From positions 62,001 through 126,000 of the forward strand of contig JACJYI010000007.1 of the NCBI GenBank assembly GCA_020636225.1: a stretch of DNA of 64,000 nt, written 5' to 3'. The notes below the pieces were generated by a model. It ran no database searches and was not told where the DNA came from. It worked only from the letters and a program-made list of their open reading frames with translations. Made by a program: the position numbers and the translations under genes. Source of the stretch: Lewinellaceae bacterium (GTDB lineage Bacteria > Bacteroidota > Bacteroidia > Chitinophagales > Saprospiraceae). Positions 1-9,601 of the stretch are shown here, piece after piece; the stretch's first letter is position 1, and each line of letters opens with the position of its first letter.

Positions 1-80
1 AACCGAACGAAAACGAGCCGGGATGATGGCAGTACGCATCATTAAGAAATTTGTGATCCCGGCACCTGGATCGTATGAAT

Positions 81-116
81 AAAAAAAGCGCCATCCACCT
101 TCCGGTGAATGGCGCT
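81..116 (-). terminator. Rho-independent terminator of the 816-residue T9SS gene
   Basis: On the minus strand a 13-bp stem (arms 104-116 and 87-99, one G-U wobble) closes a GGAA loop and runs into seven T residues at 81-87. It lies about 35 bp past the stop codon at 150 of the upstream gene, so it should end that transcript. Positions 1-80 show no recognisable gene. Confidence 0.85.
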
Positions 117-149
117 GTAAACGATTCAAGAACCGCAGTTCATCTCAGC

Positions 150-2600
150 TTAGTGCTGGACGATAAACTTGTCGGTACGTACACCCTGTGGGGTGGTGAT
201 GTAGAGCAGGTAGGATCCGTTAGCCAGGTGGCTGACGCTGCGGGTCCAGTTGGTCTGCTGTACGCCGGACATGGTCTCGCTCATGATGGTCTTACCGGTG
301 ATATCGCTGACGCGGATGTTCACCTGGTCCATCGTCTGGACGAAGTCCATGTTCACGGTCAACACATCACCGACCGGGTTGGGCAGGATGGTGATCTTGT
401 TGTCATCAGCCAGTGGCTCGTCCTCGATCGAAACAATTTTCTGCAGGTTGAGTCGGAGTACGGGTACTTCACCACCGGCGAAGGCACCATTCCCCAGGAC
501 ATCATCCGCCAGACCGGCATTCAGGAACTCGGCATAGGCGTGGGTGCACTGACCCAGTCCTCCGGCATCTTCAGGCAACGTCAGGAAGCGGGTAGCGGCA
601 TAGTTGAAATCACTGCTCATCAGCATGAACAACGGGGCTTCGGTCGAAAGGCCGGTTGGCTCCTGATACTGCATGACCAGCAGATATTCTCCATCGTTCT
701 TCAGCTTGACGCACGGCTCAAAGTTCTCGTCAAACATTGGAATGGTGAATACGGTATTGGCAGGATCGCCGTCCTGGAAATCATACTGGTTGAAACCAAC
801 CAGAAGAGTTTCATCGGCAGTCTGGCAGTCGCCATCGCCATTCAGGTCCGTCCACTCATACAGATAGATGATGATGCTGGCCTGGGCACCCAGGACACTG
901 GGTGACAGATCGTCGGCGTTGGAGATGCCCACCTCGATATCGCACACCTCGTAATCACCACCTTTGGGCAGATAGTAATAGTTACCAAAAGCATAATCCA
1001 GGCTACCACTGGTCGCCACTGGACGAAGACCAGAGTACACGCCACCAGGGATCTCCTTGGCCATCTGCGTATTGCTGATCATGAAGCGGAAGGACTGTGA
1101 GTTGTTGGAGTCATCGAAGTCCGTTGAATCAGAGCGAACGGTGTAGGTACCGGTATACATTCCGCTGGCGCCGGCAGGAAGATCAAAACACTCGGCAAAT
1201 GGAATGTTTTCGGCAATCGAGTCGGAACCAATGGTGCCATAATCCAGCGTACCGGAAATGACCACATTGCCATTCTCGTCAGCGACTTCATAATCCACAG
1301 CCACACCAGTCTGGGCACATGCACCAACGTTCTCAACGTCGATCAATGCACCGAAGTCATGCAGCTGTTCCATGTGCCATGTCGCGTTGGGAGCGATGGC
1401 GAAGAAATCATTGGCCCGCATGTTGTTGCACTCGGTCTCTACGATCTGAACATCGTCGATGATCCAGTAGTAGTAGTTTGCCTCGATGCGGAACCGCACC
1501 AGCAGGTTGGTCGAACCGGCTGCACCAGGCAGTGGAACACGGGTCTGACCATCAAAGGTCGGGTTCACACCCGGAGGGGTAGCTGTGGTGAACGGCTCAA
1601 CATCCTGGTTGATCTCGATGGAGATCCAGCTGTTGCCGTTATCCAGGGAGTACTCGACAAAGTAGGTGCTCTGGAACTGGGTCGTGCGCTGATGGAACAG
1701 CAGGGATACACCAGCTACATTGAATCCGCTCAGGTCGATCGGAGGGGAGGTAATGGAACCTTCCTGGTTGGCAGGGCATGGGCCATAACCGAAGTTGTTC
1801 GCGACGCCACCGTTGTCGAGGAAGTCGGAGTCAAAGACCACTGCACCATTACAAGCAGTGCGGGACAGGATCCGCTGACCGCCCCACAGGTTACCCGTGG
1901 TCAGGCCGTCGATGGCCCACTGCCACAGGGCATTGGACGCGTCAACCGGGTTGCCATCGCCATCATTGGAGCACAGGATGCCCTCAGTCGTCCAACCGTT
2001 CAGACCACCATCAAACTGACCTTCGTCCCACAGTACATTGTACACTTCCGCAGGAGGATCATTCTCGAATGCAGCGATCCGGAACGTACCCCAACCGGCC
2101 TGCCAGTCAGCTGCTGGTCCGTCATTGGACCATACACGGACGTAGTAGGTCGCGCCAGGAGTCAGCTCAGGACAGATCTCACCAAAGAAGATCCGGTCAC
2201 CGGCAGGTGCGTTGGCGCAGAAGAGGGGTTGGTTGGCTGGATCACCATCGCAGGATGCATACAAAGCCACACCGGGGCTGGCGAAATCATCTGGCTGATC
2301 ACCATAGTAGATCTTGATGGAGAAGCCATTCGGGTAAGGCGTAGCAGGAGCGGTAAACTTGTACCACACCGCGTCACGGTAGAAGTTGCCGGAGCATACA
2401 GGAATCCCTGCAGATGCTTCATCGACCGTATTCCGGGTATCCCCGTCGATCAGTACGGCATTTGTTTCACTGTCCGCAACTGGAAGATCGATCGCACCGG
2501 AACAATTGTCGTTTGCAGGCTGTGCCTGCAACGCGAAAGTCGCCAGAACGAAGAGGGCGGACATGAACGCATACTTAACTTGTAAAGATTTGATTCTCAT
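150..2600 (-). CDS. Large secreted protein with T9SS type A sorting domain
   Basis: An 816-residue exported protein of unknown function. Residues 1-27 form a Sec signal peptide ending LQAQ. The first ~150 residues resemble the PPC-like modules common in secreted Bacteroidota proteins (VWYKFTAP). The middle has a MAM/lectin-like section ending in the typical WIIDDVQIVE. The last ~75 residues are a type A Por sorting domain (ILPNPVGD at its start, LANGSYLLYI and KFIVQH at its end). That predicts export by T9SS and surface attachment or release. No catalytic motif is recognised. The gene starts 121 bp past the heptose kinase stop and ends at its own terminator, so it may be a separate transcript. 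Confidence 0.85.
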   Translation of the reverse strand: MRIKSLQVKYAFMSALFVLATFALQAQPANDNCSGAIDLPVADSETNAVLIDGDTRNTVDEASAGIPVCSGNFYRDAVWYKFTAPATPYPNGFSIKIYYGDQPDDFASPGVALYASCDGDPANQPLFCANAPAGDRIFFGEICPELTPGATYYVRVWSNDGPAADWQAGWGTFRIAAFENDPPAEVYNVLWDEGQFDGGLNGWTTEGILCSNDGDGNPVDASNALWQWAIDGLTTGNLWGGQRILSRTACNGAVVFDSDFLDNGGVANNFGYGPCPANQEGSITSPPIDLSGFNVAGVSLLFHQRTTQFQSTYFVEYSLDNGNSWISIEINQDVEPFTTATPPGVNPTFDGQTRVPLPGAAGSTNLLVRFRIEANYYYWIIDDVQIVETECNNMRANDFFAIAPNATWHMEQLHDFGALIDVENVGACAQTGVAVDYEVADENGNVVISGTLDYGTIGSDSIAENIPFAECFDLPAGASGMYTGTYTVRSDSTDFDDSNNSQSFRFMISNTQMAKEIPGGVYSGLRPVATSGSLDYAFGNYYYLPKGGDYEVCDIEVGISNADDLSPSVLGAQASIIIYLYEWTDLNGDGDCQTADETLLVGFNQYDFQDGDPANTVFTIPMFDENFEPCVKLKNDGEYLLVMQYQEPTGLSTEAPLFMLMSSDFNYAATRFLTLPEDAGGLGQCTHAYAEFLNAGLADDVLGNGAFAGGEVPVLRLNLQKIVSIEDEPLADDNKITILPNPVGDVLTVNMDFVQTMDQVNIRVSDITGKTIMSETMSGVQQTNWTRSVSHLANGSYLLYITTPQGVRTDKFIVQH

Positions 2601-2720
2601 AGGAGCACAGATTTTTTTAAGTTTTTAAGAGAGAATTGCCGAAAAATAAGGAGAATCTTTCAAATGAACGAGATAAAAGAAAGTTCTGTCGGGAATGTGA
2701 CAGCTTATCCGCTCACGACA

Positions 2721-3716
2721 TCAGATACTGAGCCGTTCCACTTCGTGAAAAAGGGCTGTCGCATCAATGGGCACCACTCCGACACGCTCACAGACCAGGC
2801 CTCCGGCCAGGTTGGCCACGGCGGCCAGATCGTGAAGGGCCATGCCCCCGGCCAGGGTCATGGATGCCACGGCGATCACGGTATCCCCTGCCCCGCAGAC
2901 ATCAATGATGTCGCGCGCCTCAGGGGGAATGATGCCTCCCTGGTCACGACCATGATCGTACCAGTAGATACCTTTCTCTGATAAGGTGACCAGTGTATAC
3001 TGATGGGCCATCAGGCTATGCAGTTCACGCACCGCCTGCTGCAACTCCTCCTCGACCGGATGGATCACCCGGGCCAATCCTTCTGACAGTTCCTTGAGAT
3101 TGGGCTTGAACAGGGTACAACCTGCGTACTGGAGGAAATGACGAAACTTGGGATCCACCGTGACCGGGATCTGATAGCGGCCGGCCAGCCCGATGACCGA
3201 ACGGATCATCGCCGGTGACAGCACGCCCTTGTCATAATCCTGCAAGATGATCACATCCACGGGAGTCTGCCGGATCTCTTCTTCCAGCCGGACCATCAGC
3301 GACGCGACACTCTCCGGGCTCACCGGGTGGGTATCCTCCGAATCGACCCGCAGCAGATGTTGGTTGCCCGCGATGATCCTGGTCTTGATGGTGGTTTTCC
3401 GGCCCGGTTCCCGGATCAGGAAACTGTGGTCGGACAAGCCGGCTTCGTCGACCAGACGCTCCAGCTCGGCCGCTTCCTGATCCTGGCCGACCACGGCCAC
3501 CAGCACGGGGTCCGCCCCTAACTCCTTGACATTCAAAGCGACATTGGCAGCTCCGCCCAGCCGGGAAGCACTGGATCGCAGTTCGACGACCGGCACGGGT
3601 GCCTCTGGCGAAATCCGCTGGACATGCCCCCGGACATAGCGATCGATCATCACGTCACCCAGGACCAGGACCCGCAATCCACGCAGGGAGGTCAACCAAG
3701 AATCGAGTTGCTTCAT
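2721..3716 (-). CDS. rfaE1: D-glycero-beta-D-manno-heptose-7-phosphate kinase (RfaE1/HldE kinase domain)
   Basis: A 331-residue PfkB/ribokinase-family sugar kinase that phosphorylates heptose 7-phosphate at C1 for ADP-heptose synthesis in the LPS inner core. The N-terminal motif VLGDVMIDRYVRG, the substrate loop RLGGAANVA, and the C-terminal anion-hole/base motif DVCGAGDTVIA are all present. It matches the kinase half of HldE, with no nucleotidyltransferase half, so the adenylyltransferase must be encoded elsewhere. It sits 18 bp downstream of waaA and is the last gene of the envelope operon, which fits a role in lipid A-core assembly. Confidence 0.9.
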   Translation of the reverse strand: MKQLDSWLTSLRGLRVLVLGDVMIDRYVRGHVQRISPEAPVPVVELRSSASRLGGAANVALNVKELGADPVLVAVVGQDQEAAELERLVDEAGLSDHSFLIREPGRKTTIKTRIIAGNQHLLRVDSEDTHPVSPESVASLMVRLEEEIRQTPVDVIILQDYDKGVLSPAMIRSVIGLAGRYQIPVTVDPKFRHFLQYAGCTLFKPNLKELSEGLARVIHPVEEELQQAVRELHSLMAHQYTLVTLSEKGIYWYDHGRDQGGIIPPEARDIIDVCGAGDTVIAVASMTLAGGMALHDLAAVANLAGGLVCERVGVVPIDATALFHEVERLSI

Positions 3717-3734
3717 CGGTCGCGAAAGTACGGA

Positions 3735-4982
3735 TTATTCACGGAGGATGGCCTGGCATTCCGAGAGGATCAACCGGGTTGCCCCCTGGTGCCGGTCCAG
3801 CCAGTGTCGGGCGGATCGACCGGCCACCAAGCGGGTGGACTCCTGCCCAAGATCCGAAAGGCACTTCCTCACTTCAGAAAGATCGTTCACCTCAAAGCCG
3901 CCGCCGGCCCGAATCAGTCCGGCCGCCTCGGGAAACTTCTGATGGCGGGGTCCGAACAGCACCGGCACGCCATATGCGGCCGGCTCCAGCAGGCTGTGGA
4001 CCGACTTGCCAAAGCCACCACCGACATAGGTGATGGCTGCCCAGCGGTACACCTTGTTCAGCATGCCGATGGTATCGAGTACCAACACCTGGCAACCTGC
4101 CGGGTCATGATCATCCCGGTCGGTGTACGCCACGGAGGCATCCGGCCAGGCTTTCAGGATCCGTTGGATCCGGTCAGCGGCCAGGTCATGTGGTGCCAGG
4201 ATCCACTTCCATCCCGACAGCACCTGCTCCTGCAGGATGGGCAGCAAGAGGTCGAGGTCTTCATCCCATACGCTGCCCCCGATCATCACGCGTTGCCCGG
4301 CGGCAAACTCCTCGATCCAGGGATCATGGTAGGGTGAGTCAGCAATATCCAGCACCCGGTCGATCCGGGTATCCCCGGCCAGCATCGGGTCCTTAGCCCC
4401 CCAGCTTTGGAGCAGCTCCCGACTGGAGTCATCCTGGACCGCCAGGGTAGCCGCCCTCAGGATGATCTCCCGGAAGGGCCTGGCCCACTGACGGGCCAGA
4501 AACTGGTCTGAACGGAATCGCGCGGCAAACAGGATAATGGGGATGTCTCGCCTGTTGGCCTCCATCCAGTAGTGATACCAGAAATCGTATTTCACCCAGA
4601 GGATCAGATCGGGATGGAAGTGGTCCATCCAGCGGAGGGCATTGGGGGGTGTATCCAGGGGCAGACAGACCACCCGGTCAGCCGTGGGGTTGTCCTTCTG
4701 CCGGGCATAACCGGAATGGGAGAAAAAACTGAGGAGCAGCCAGGCATCCGGATACAACTCCCGAATGCCTTCCCACACAGGGCGCCCCTGTTCGAACTCC
4801 CCCAGCGAGGAGCAATGCATCCAGATCACCTGTCGGCCTTCCGGAGGTCGGATCTGCCAGACATCGGCCCGGATATGGCGCCATTGCCTCACCTTGGGCA
4901 CGAACCATCCGATGATCGGCAGGATCCACTGTACCCCCTGGGTCAGCAGCCGATAGCCGGTGAGGATGATAAGCTGATTCAA
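3735..4982 (-). CDS. waaA: 3-deoxy-D-manno-octulosonic acid transferase (KDO transferase)
   Basis: A 415-residue GT30-type inner-membrane glycosyltransferase that adds KDO to lipid IVA. The N-terminal segment LIILTGYRLLTQGVQWI is the membrane anchor. The catalytic region MHCSSLGEFEQGRP has the expected Glu base. The C-terminal nucleotide-sugar region is GGGFGKSVHSLLEPAAYG followed by PVLFGPRHQKF. It starts 4 bp past the stop of the outer-membrane protein gene and is followed after 18 bp by rfaE1, so all three are probably co-transcribed. Confidence 0.92.
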   Translation of the reverse strand: MNQLIILTGYRLLTQGVQWILPIIGWFVPKVRQWRHIRADVWQIRPPEGRQVIWMHCSSLGEFEQGRPVWEGIRELYPDAWLLLSFFSHSGYARQKDNPTADRVVCLPLDTPPNALRWMDHFHPDLILWVKYDFWYHYWMEANRRDIPIILFAARFRSDQFLARQWARPFREIILRAATLAVQDDSSRELLQSWGAKDPMLAGDTRIDRVLDIADSPYHDPWIEEFAAGQRVMIGGSVWDEDLDLLLPILQEQVLSGWKWILAPHDLAADRIQRILKAWPDASVAYTDRDDHDPAGCQVLVLDTIGMLNKVYRWAAITYVGGGFGKSVHSLLEPAAYGVPVLFGPRHQKFPEAAGLIRAGGGFEVNDLSEVRKCLSDLGQESTRLVAGRSARHWLDRHQGATRLILSECQAILRE

Positions 4983-4986
4983 TGGA

Positions 4987-5763
4987 TCAATAATAGATGT
5001 CTGTCGTTCCGGTACCAGTCCACAGTGGAATGCACCAGCCTGCCCGGAAGGTGAGGGTCATGTCGAGACGGGTTCGATCATCCTGTTGCATGGTCGAATA
5101 ATCATAGGTCCGCAGACTCCGGCCAAAGGCCTGGCCAACATCGACACCGGCGTAGAAATTGATCCGGCGATTGAGACTGACATGCTGATACCCAAGGAAT
5201 TCCGACACCAACCAACCGGCGGTGAGGCGATCATATCCGGCCCCGTAATCCCCTTCGGTCTGGGCCAGGGAGCGAAGCTCATCGTTCACCTTGATCCAGT
5301 GCATCTGGAAACCGGTGCCCAGAGAAAAACGGATACCGGATCGCTTGTTGGATTCGAACAGGGGGAACAATCTGCCGATGGTGACCTTTCCGGAGACCAG
5401 GCGTTGCTGCAGAAATGCCTGGGAGATGGCCAGGTCACGACCCACGATGTTCCCATCTTCATCCTGGAGGAAATCCAGGACATTCTCTTTCACCTTGCCG
5501 GCAAATCCGTATTGTCCGTCTATGCCCAAGATCCAGTTGTTTGGCCAGCTCATCCACTCCACCTGGAATCCGGCGGAAAATCCGGCTCCGAACCGGTCGG
5601 CCAGGTCGCCCAGGGGCACCATACCCGCATAGTTGGCATTCAGGAACAGCATCGGTGCCTCGTTCAGGGCCTGCTGGCCGAGCGGTCGCTGGGCGGACAG
5701 TGAACCCATCCAAGGAAACATCAGCAATACACTGCACAGTGCGGGAAAAAGGAAACGTGGCAT
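4987..5763 (-). CDS. Outer-membrane beta-barrel-like protein, unknown function
   Basis: I chose the ATG at 5763 because it gives a normal signal peptide (MPRFLFPALCSVLLMF... ending SLSAQ). The frame is open up to 5832. The mature part alternates short hydrophobic and turn segments (FSAGFQVEW, GIRFSLGTGFQMHW, RINFYAGVDVGQAF, LDMTLTFRAGW), typical of a small outer-membrane barrel of about 260 residues. No family name is assigned. Its place between murB and waaA, with 4 bp to the latter, ties it to envelope biogenesis. A conserved Bacteroidota protein of this kind commonly neighbours murB, but that is recollection, not tested here. Confidence 0.75.
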   Translation of the reverse strand: MPRFLFPALCSVLLMFPWMGSLSAQRPLGQQALNEAPMLFLNANYAGMVPLGDLADRFGAGFSAGFQVEWMSWPNNWILGIDGQYGFAGKVKENVLDFLQDEDGNIVGRDLAISQAFLQQRLVSGKVTIGRLFPLFESNKRSGIRFSLGTGFQMHWIKVNDELRSLAQTEGDYGAGYDRLTAGWLVSEFLGYQHVSLNRRINFYAGVDVGQAFGRSLRTYDYSTMQQDDRTRLDMTLTFRAGWCIPLWTGTGTTDIYY

Positions 5764-5847
5764 GGCAAAGCGAACCTGGTCAAACATCAGCCTAAAAGTA
5801 GGGGCTTCCCGCGATACCCGCCAACATTTCATCCGGAACTGTCGGGA

Positions 5848-6867
5848 TCAATCCAAATTCCCGAGGATATTCACCTCCTGCTCCAGATCGATGCCAAACC
5901 GATCGTGGATATCCGCCATGATCTCCCGGGCCAGGCCACGGATCTCCTGTGCCGTTGCCTGTCCATGGTTGACCAGGACCAGGGCCTGTCGGTCGTGCAC
6001 CCCGGCGTCACCGCGACGGACGCCCTTCCATCCGGCCTGGTCGATCAGCCAGCCGGCAGGCACCTTGACCATCCCGTCTTCTCCCGGATATCCGGGCAAA
6101 CCGGGATATCGGTCCTTCAAATTCCGAAACGCTAATTCGGCAATGACCGGGTTCTTGAAAAAACTGCCGGCATTGCCGATCTCTGCCGGGTCAGGCAATT
6201 TGCTTTGGCGAATGGCCACCACCGCATCGAACACATCCCGGATACCCGGCTGGCCGACCTGCCTGTCCCGAAGGACATCCCGGATCGCCCCGTAATCCAG
6301 CTGCAGTTCCGGATTCCGACTGAGTCGAAGATCCACATCGAGGATGACCCATTGGTCCCGCCCTTCACCTTTGAAGAAACTGTCCCGGTAGCCGAAGGCA
6401 CATTCGGCATGATCGAAAATGCGGATCGCTTGCGAAGCCCGGTTCATGGCCGTCAGCTGGACAAACCGATCCGTCAGCTCGACGCCATAGGCACCGATGT
6501 TCTGGATGGGCGCTGCACCGGCAGTGCCGGGAATGAGGGCCAGGTTCTCCAGGCCGCCCAGTCCCTGGTCTACTGCCCAGGTGACCAGATCGTGCCACAA
6601 CACACCGCCCCCGGCCCTGACGGTCACTGTTTCCGGATGTGTCGACAGGATTCGGATGCCCATGATGCGATTGTGCAGGACCGTGTTGTCCAGGAAGTCG
6701 GGCAACAGGATATTGCTCCCCCCTCCGAGGATGAAGACCGGCCTCTCTGCCTGCTCCAGGCCTTCTCTGAGCTGATCCTCGTTTGCAAACGAGGTGTAGG
6801 CCGCGCAGGTAGAGCGGACACCGAACGTGTTCAGGGCAACCAGGGAGTAATTAGTGTCGATCGGCAT
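5848..6867 (-). CDS. murB: UDP-N-acetylmuramate dehydrogenase (UDP-N-acetylenolpyruvoylglucosamine reductase)
   Basis: FAD-dependent reduction of UDP-GlcNAc-enolpyruvate to UDP-MurNAc, an early cytoplasmic step of peptidoglycan synthesis. The start is set at 6867 (MPIDTNYSLVALNTFGVRS). The frame stays open to 7074, but that upstream part only shadows the neighbouring gene and has no MurB features. Motifs seen: FAD-binding VFILGGGSNILL, the YRDSFFKG segment of type I MurB, the proton-donor serine in GNAGSFFKNPV, and a C-terminal Glu in LEQEVNILG. At 339 residues it matches the E. coli-type length. It overlaps the upstream gene by 17 bp. Confidence 0.93.
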   Translation of the reverse strand: MPIDTNYSLVALNTFGVRSTCAAYTSFANEDQLREGLEQAERPVFILGGGSNILLPDFLDNTVLHNRIMGIRILSTHPETVTVRAGGGVLWHDLVTWAVDQGLGGLENLALIPGTAGAAPIQNIGAYGVELTDRFVQLTAMNRASQAIRIFDHAECAFGYRDSFFKGEGRDQWVILDVDLRLSRNPELQLDYGAIRDVLRDRQVGQPGIRDVFDAVVAIRQSKLPDPAEIGNAGSFFKNPVIAELAFRNLKDRYPGLPGYPGEDGMVKVPAGWLIDQAGWKGVRRGDAGVHDRQALVLVNHGQATAQEIRGLAREIMADIHDRFGIDLEQEVNILGNLD

Positions 6868-7339
6868 GCTCGAGATATTCGAGTCCCAGGAGTCCGGTGG
6901 CATACTGTAGGTTGACCGTATCGCGGGGCTGGCAAAGATACAGCGGATCATCGGGAGACACCTTGATGCGGAGGATGTCCTGACCCGTCCAGAGGAACAC
7001 CCACGTATCCGGATCACCATTGGGCTGGTCGGGGAATCGGTCCATGACCTCCAGATGATCGACATGGGAATCAATGGCCACCATGCGATTGAGCAGGAGG
7101 GCCAGGGCCCCGGCGGGGATCAGGAGATAGACCACGCCGAGAAAGATCGACAGGGACCTGTCCTCCAGCGCCGGGATCCGGCGCAGATACCGAACCATTG
7201 GCAGGATGGACAGGGTGACGAACACGGCAATGGGTATGAGCAGCCACCAGGGTTGGCTCAGTTCCTTCAGGTACATGGCCCACACCGCCACCCCGAGCGG
7301 CAGGATCAATGCCAGCAGGATATAGATGAGTTTGTTCAT
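6851..7339 (-). CDS. Small integral membrane protein, unknown function
   Basis: A 162-residue protein with three predicted membrane helices in the first ~95 residues (YILLALILPLGVAVWAM, LLIPIAVFVTLSILPM, FLGVVYLLIPAGALALLL). A ~65-residue soluble tail follows, with DTWVFLWTGQDILRIK. No family was recognised. Its start overlaps the ABC transporter stop by 4 bp (ATGA) and its 3' end overlaps murB by 17 bp. Tight translational coupling suggests an envelope-related role. Confidence 0.75.
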   Translation of the reverse strand: MNKLIYILLALILPLGVAVWAMYLKELSQPWWLLIPIAVFVTLSILPMVRYLRRIPALEDRSLSIFLGVVYLLIPAGALALLLNRMVAIDSHVDHLEVMDRFPDQPNGDPDTWVFLWTGQDILRIKVSPDDPLYLCQPRDTVNLQYATGLLGLEYLEHADRH

Positions 7340-9150
7340 TCAGAAGTCGACAGGTCAAACTGAAGGCGGGCCAGCTGGTTGTACCGCCCATCCGGCATAC
7401 TGGTCAGTTCGCTGTGTGTCCCCGACTCGACGATCTCGCCATGTTCCAGTACATAGATCCTGTCCACATTGCGAATGGTGGCCAGTCGGTGGGCGATGAT
7501 GATAGCCGTCCGTCCTTCCAGCAATCGGTTGAGGGCTTCCTGGACGATCATTTCCGACTCGGCATCCAGAGAAGATGTGGCCTCGTCGAGGATCAGTACG
7601 GAAGGATCCCGCAGGATAGCCCGGGCAATGGCGATGCGCTGGCGCTGACCGCCGGACAGCTTGATACCCCTGTCGCCGACCACCGTATTCAGTCCATCCG
7701 GAAACTGCCGGATGAATTCCATGGAGTTGGACAACTCGGCAGCCTGAAGGACTTCCTCGTCCGAGGCCCTGGTGTTGCCATACAGGATATTATCCCGGAT
7801 CGTACCTCCGAACAACATCACTTCCTGGGGCACGATGGCAAAATGCTGGCGATAGGTGGCCAGGTCCATCTGGCGGACATCCTGGCCATCCAGAAGGATA
7901 CGGCCCTGTTCCGGCTGGTAGAGCCGCAGGATCAGCTGGACAATGGTGGACTTGCCCGCACCAGAGCCACCGACCAGGGCGATCTTCTGACCCGGGGCCA
8001 TGTGCAGGTCAATATCCTTCAGGACGGGAAGATCAGGCCGTGAGGGATAGGCAAAGGAGACATGGTCCAGGGTGATCTCCCCGTGGATCTTTTTCTTGCG
8101 CAGATCGGGTTGTTCTCCCTTGACCTCACCGGTCATGTCCAGGATATCCATGACCCGTTCCGATGCACCGATGGCGCGGAGCATCTGGGTATACAGATCG
8201 CCCAGGCTGCCCATCGACCCTCCGATGATCGCGGTGATCACGATGAAGGAAATCAGGTCACCCGGGGTCATGTCACCGGCCTGGACCATCATGGCCCCCC
8301 GCCAGAGGACATAGAAGATGATCCCGAAAAGAATGGAGATCACAAAGGCCACAAAGAGGGACCGCATCAGGCCCAGGCGAAGGGAGAGCCGGACGACCTC
8401 ATCGTTCCGGTTCTTGTATCGGCCGATCTCAAACCATTCATTGGTGAAGGTCTTGACCACCTGGATGGACTGGAGCGATTCGTCGAGGATGACATTGGTC
8501 TGGGCCAGGGCATCCTGGCGCTGGCGGGACAACCCACGGATATACCGGCCAATGATCAGGGCCAGGATGACGATCACCGGGAAGGTGGCAAACATGAACA
8601 GGGCCAGATCCGGAGTCTTGTAGATCAGGTAACTGATCCCCACGATGAGGATAATGATCTGGCGGAGGAATTCGATGGATGTCAGGCTGAGTGTATCCTG
8701 GAGTTGCTGGACATCCGTGGTCGTCCGCGAGGTGAGCTCCCCTACCCGATTCTCCTCGAAGAAGGTAATGGGAAAGGTGATCATCTTCTGGAAGAGCTGT
8801 CCGCGGATATCGGACATGACCCGCTCGCTGACGTAGGTGGTCAGATAGACCCGGAAGAACGAGACAATACTTTGCGCTACGAGGATCACCAGGAGACCGA
8901 GACCGATCTGGTCGAGGGTCCAACCGTATTCGCTTTTATCCGTGACCACATTGATGATCTCCCCCGAGCCGATGGGAAAGACCATGAACACACTGCTGGA
9001 AACGGCCAACAGGATCAGGCTGACTGCAAAAGGCAGCCGATAGGGACGCATATGCCGAAACAGGCGCAAGGCCTTTGCAGCTGCCGCCCGGGAAAACCTG
9101 GGGGGAGCCTCCTCTTCACCTGCCCGAAAACCTCTTCTACGACTGGCCAT
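7336..9150 (-). CDS. ABC exporter, fused permease and ATPase, MsbA-like
   Basis: A 604-residue half-transporter. I use the ATG at 9150 (MASRRRGFRAGEEE); upstream codons to 9213 look non-coding. Six membrane helices fill residues ~40-320. The ATPase follows with Walker A GGSGAGKST, signature LSGGQRQRIAIARAIL, Walker B VLILDEATSSLD and switch His in AHRL. Type IV exporters of this size include MsbA (lipid A flippase) and drug exporters. Sitting at the head of an operon with waaA, rfaE1 and murB favours MsbA, but sequence alone does not settle it. Confidence 0.85.
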   Translation of the reverse strand: MASRRRGFRAGEEEAPPRFSRAAAAKALRLFRHMRPYRLPFAVSLILLAVSSSVFMVFPIGSGEIINVVTDKSEYGWTLDQIGLGLLVILVAQSIVSFFRVYLTTYVSERVMSDIRGQLFQKMITFPITFFEENRVGELTSRTTTDVQQLQDTLSLTSIEFLRQIIILIVGISYLIYKTPDLALFMFATFPVIVILALIIGRYIRGLSRQRQDALAQTNVILDESLQSIQVVKTFTNEWFEIGRYKNRNDEVVRLSLRLGLMRSLFVAFVISILFGIIFYVLWRGAMMVQAGDMTPGDLISFIVITAIIGGSMGSLGDLYTQMLRAIGASERVMDILDMTGEVKGEQPDLRKKKIHGEITLDHVSFAYPSRPDLPVLKDIDLHMAPGQKIALVGGSGAGKSTIVQLILRLYQPEQGRILLDGQDVRQMDLATYRQHFAIVPQEVMLFGGTIRDNILYGNTRASDEEVLQAAELSNSMEFIRQFPDGLNTVVGDRGIKLSGGQRQRIAIARAILRDPSVLILDEATSSLDAESEMIVQEALNRLLEGRTAIIIAHRLATIRNVDRIYVLEHGEIVESGTHSELTSMPDGRYNQLARLQFDLSTSE

Positions 9151-9305
9151 AATTGATCTGGAACTGAAACCCGAAAGTGTAAAGGTCTGTTCATTCTGGT
9201 CAACAGACCCCAAAAAACTAACATTTTCACCCCTGTTAACAGCCGGATTAACATATCATTTGGAAACTACAGGCCGAAAGCACTGGGCAGACTCGTTCCC
9301 GTTGT

Positions 9306-9313
9306 TAATTTTG
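9306..9313 (+). promoter_or_regulatory. Candidate Bacteroidota -7 promoter element
   Basis: TAATTTTG fits the TAnnTTTG consensus of the Bacteroidota primary sigma factor and lies about 38 bp before the ATG of the small lipoprotein. I see no convincing -33 element at the expected distance, so this is a moderate call. Confidence 0.45.
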
Positions 9314-9351
9314 CAACACTATTTCAAATCCACTTTTTAATACGACGAACA

Positions 9352-9567
9352 ATGAAGAAGCAACTGATGAAATTCGGAATCCTGTTTGGTTTTGGCCTTT
9401 TCCTGGTCGCTTGTGGCAACTCAGAGAGCGCTGCTCCTGCTGAAGAAGCTCCTGCCATGGAAGAAGCTGCTCCTGCTGAAGAAGCTGCCCCTGCTGAAGA
9501 GGCTGCTCCTGCTGAAGGTACGGATGCCACTGGCACCCTGGTTCAGCCTGAGGAAGGCCAGCAGTAA
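9352..9567 (+). CDS. Small PAEEA-repeat lipoprotein
   Basis: A 71-residue protein with a lipoprotein signal (FGLFLVACGN, lipidated Cys at about residue 22). The mature part of ~50 residues is almost entirely Ala/Pro/Glu repeats (APAEEA units) with no Lys or Arg, hence strongly acidic and presumably disordered. No enzymatic role is evident; a spacer or surface lipoprotein is possible. The repeat is also near-perfect in DNA (18-bp units), so its copy number could vary by slippage. A promoter-like box precedes it and a strong terminator follows 35 bp after the stop. It is a single-gene transcript. Confidence 0.8.
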   Translation: MKKQLMKFGILFGFGLFLVACGNSESAAPAEEAPAMEEAAPAEEAAPAEEAAPAEGTDATGTLVQPEEGQQ

Positions 9568-9601
9568 TCCACTGTTCCTCTCCCCGGAGAGGCGCCGAAA
9601 C

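Noticed and set aside
1359..2585. Plus-strand frame of 408 codons
   Set aside because: It is the complement of the T9SS-secreted protein gene and shows no domain.
6868..7074. N-terminal extension of MurB
   Set aside because: These codons lie inside the upstream membrane-protein gene. MurB homology begins at the ATG at 6867, and the 339-residue product has normal length.
8062..9156. Plus-strand frame of 364 codons rich in Asp, Gly and His
   Set aside because: It is the shadow of the ABC transporter permease, and the composition is typical of an antisense frame.
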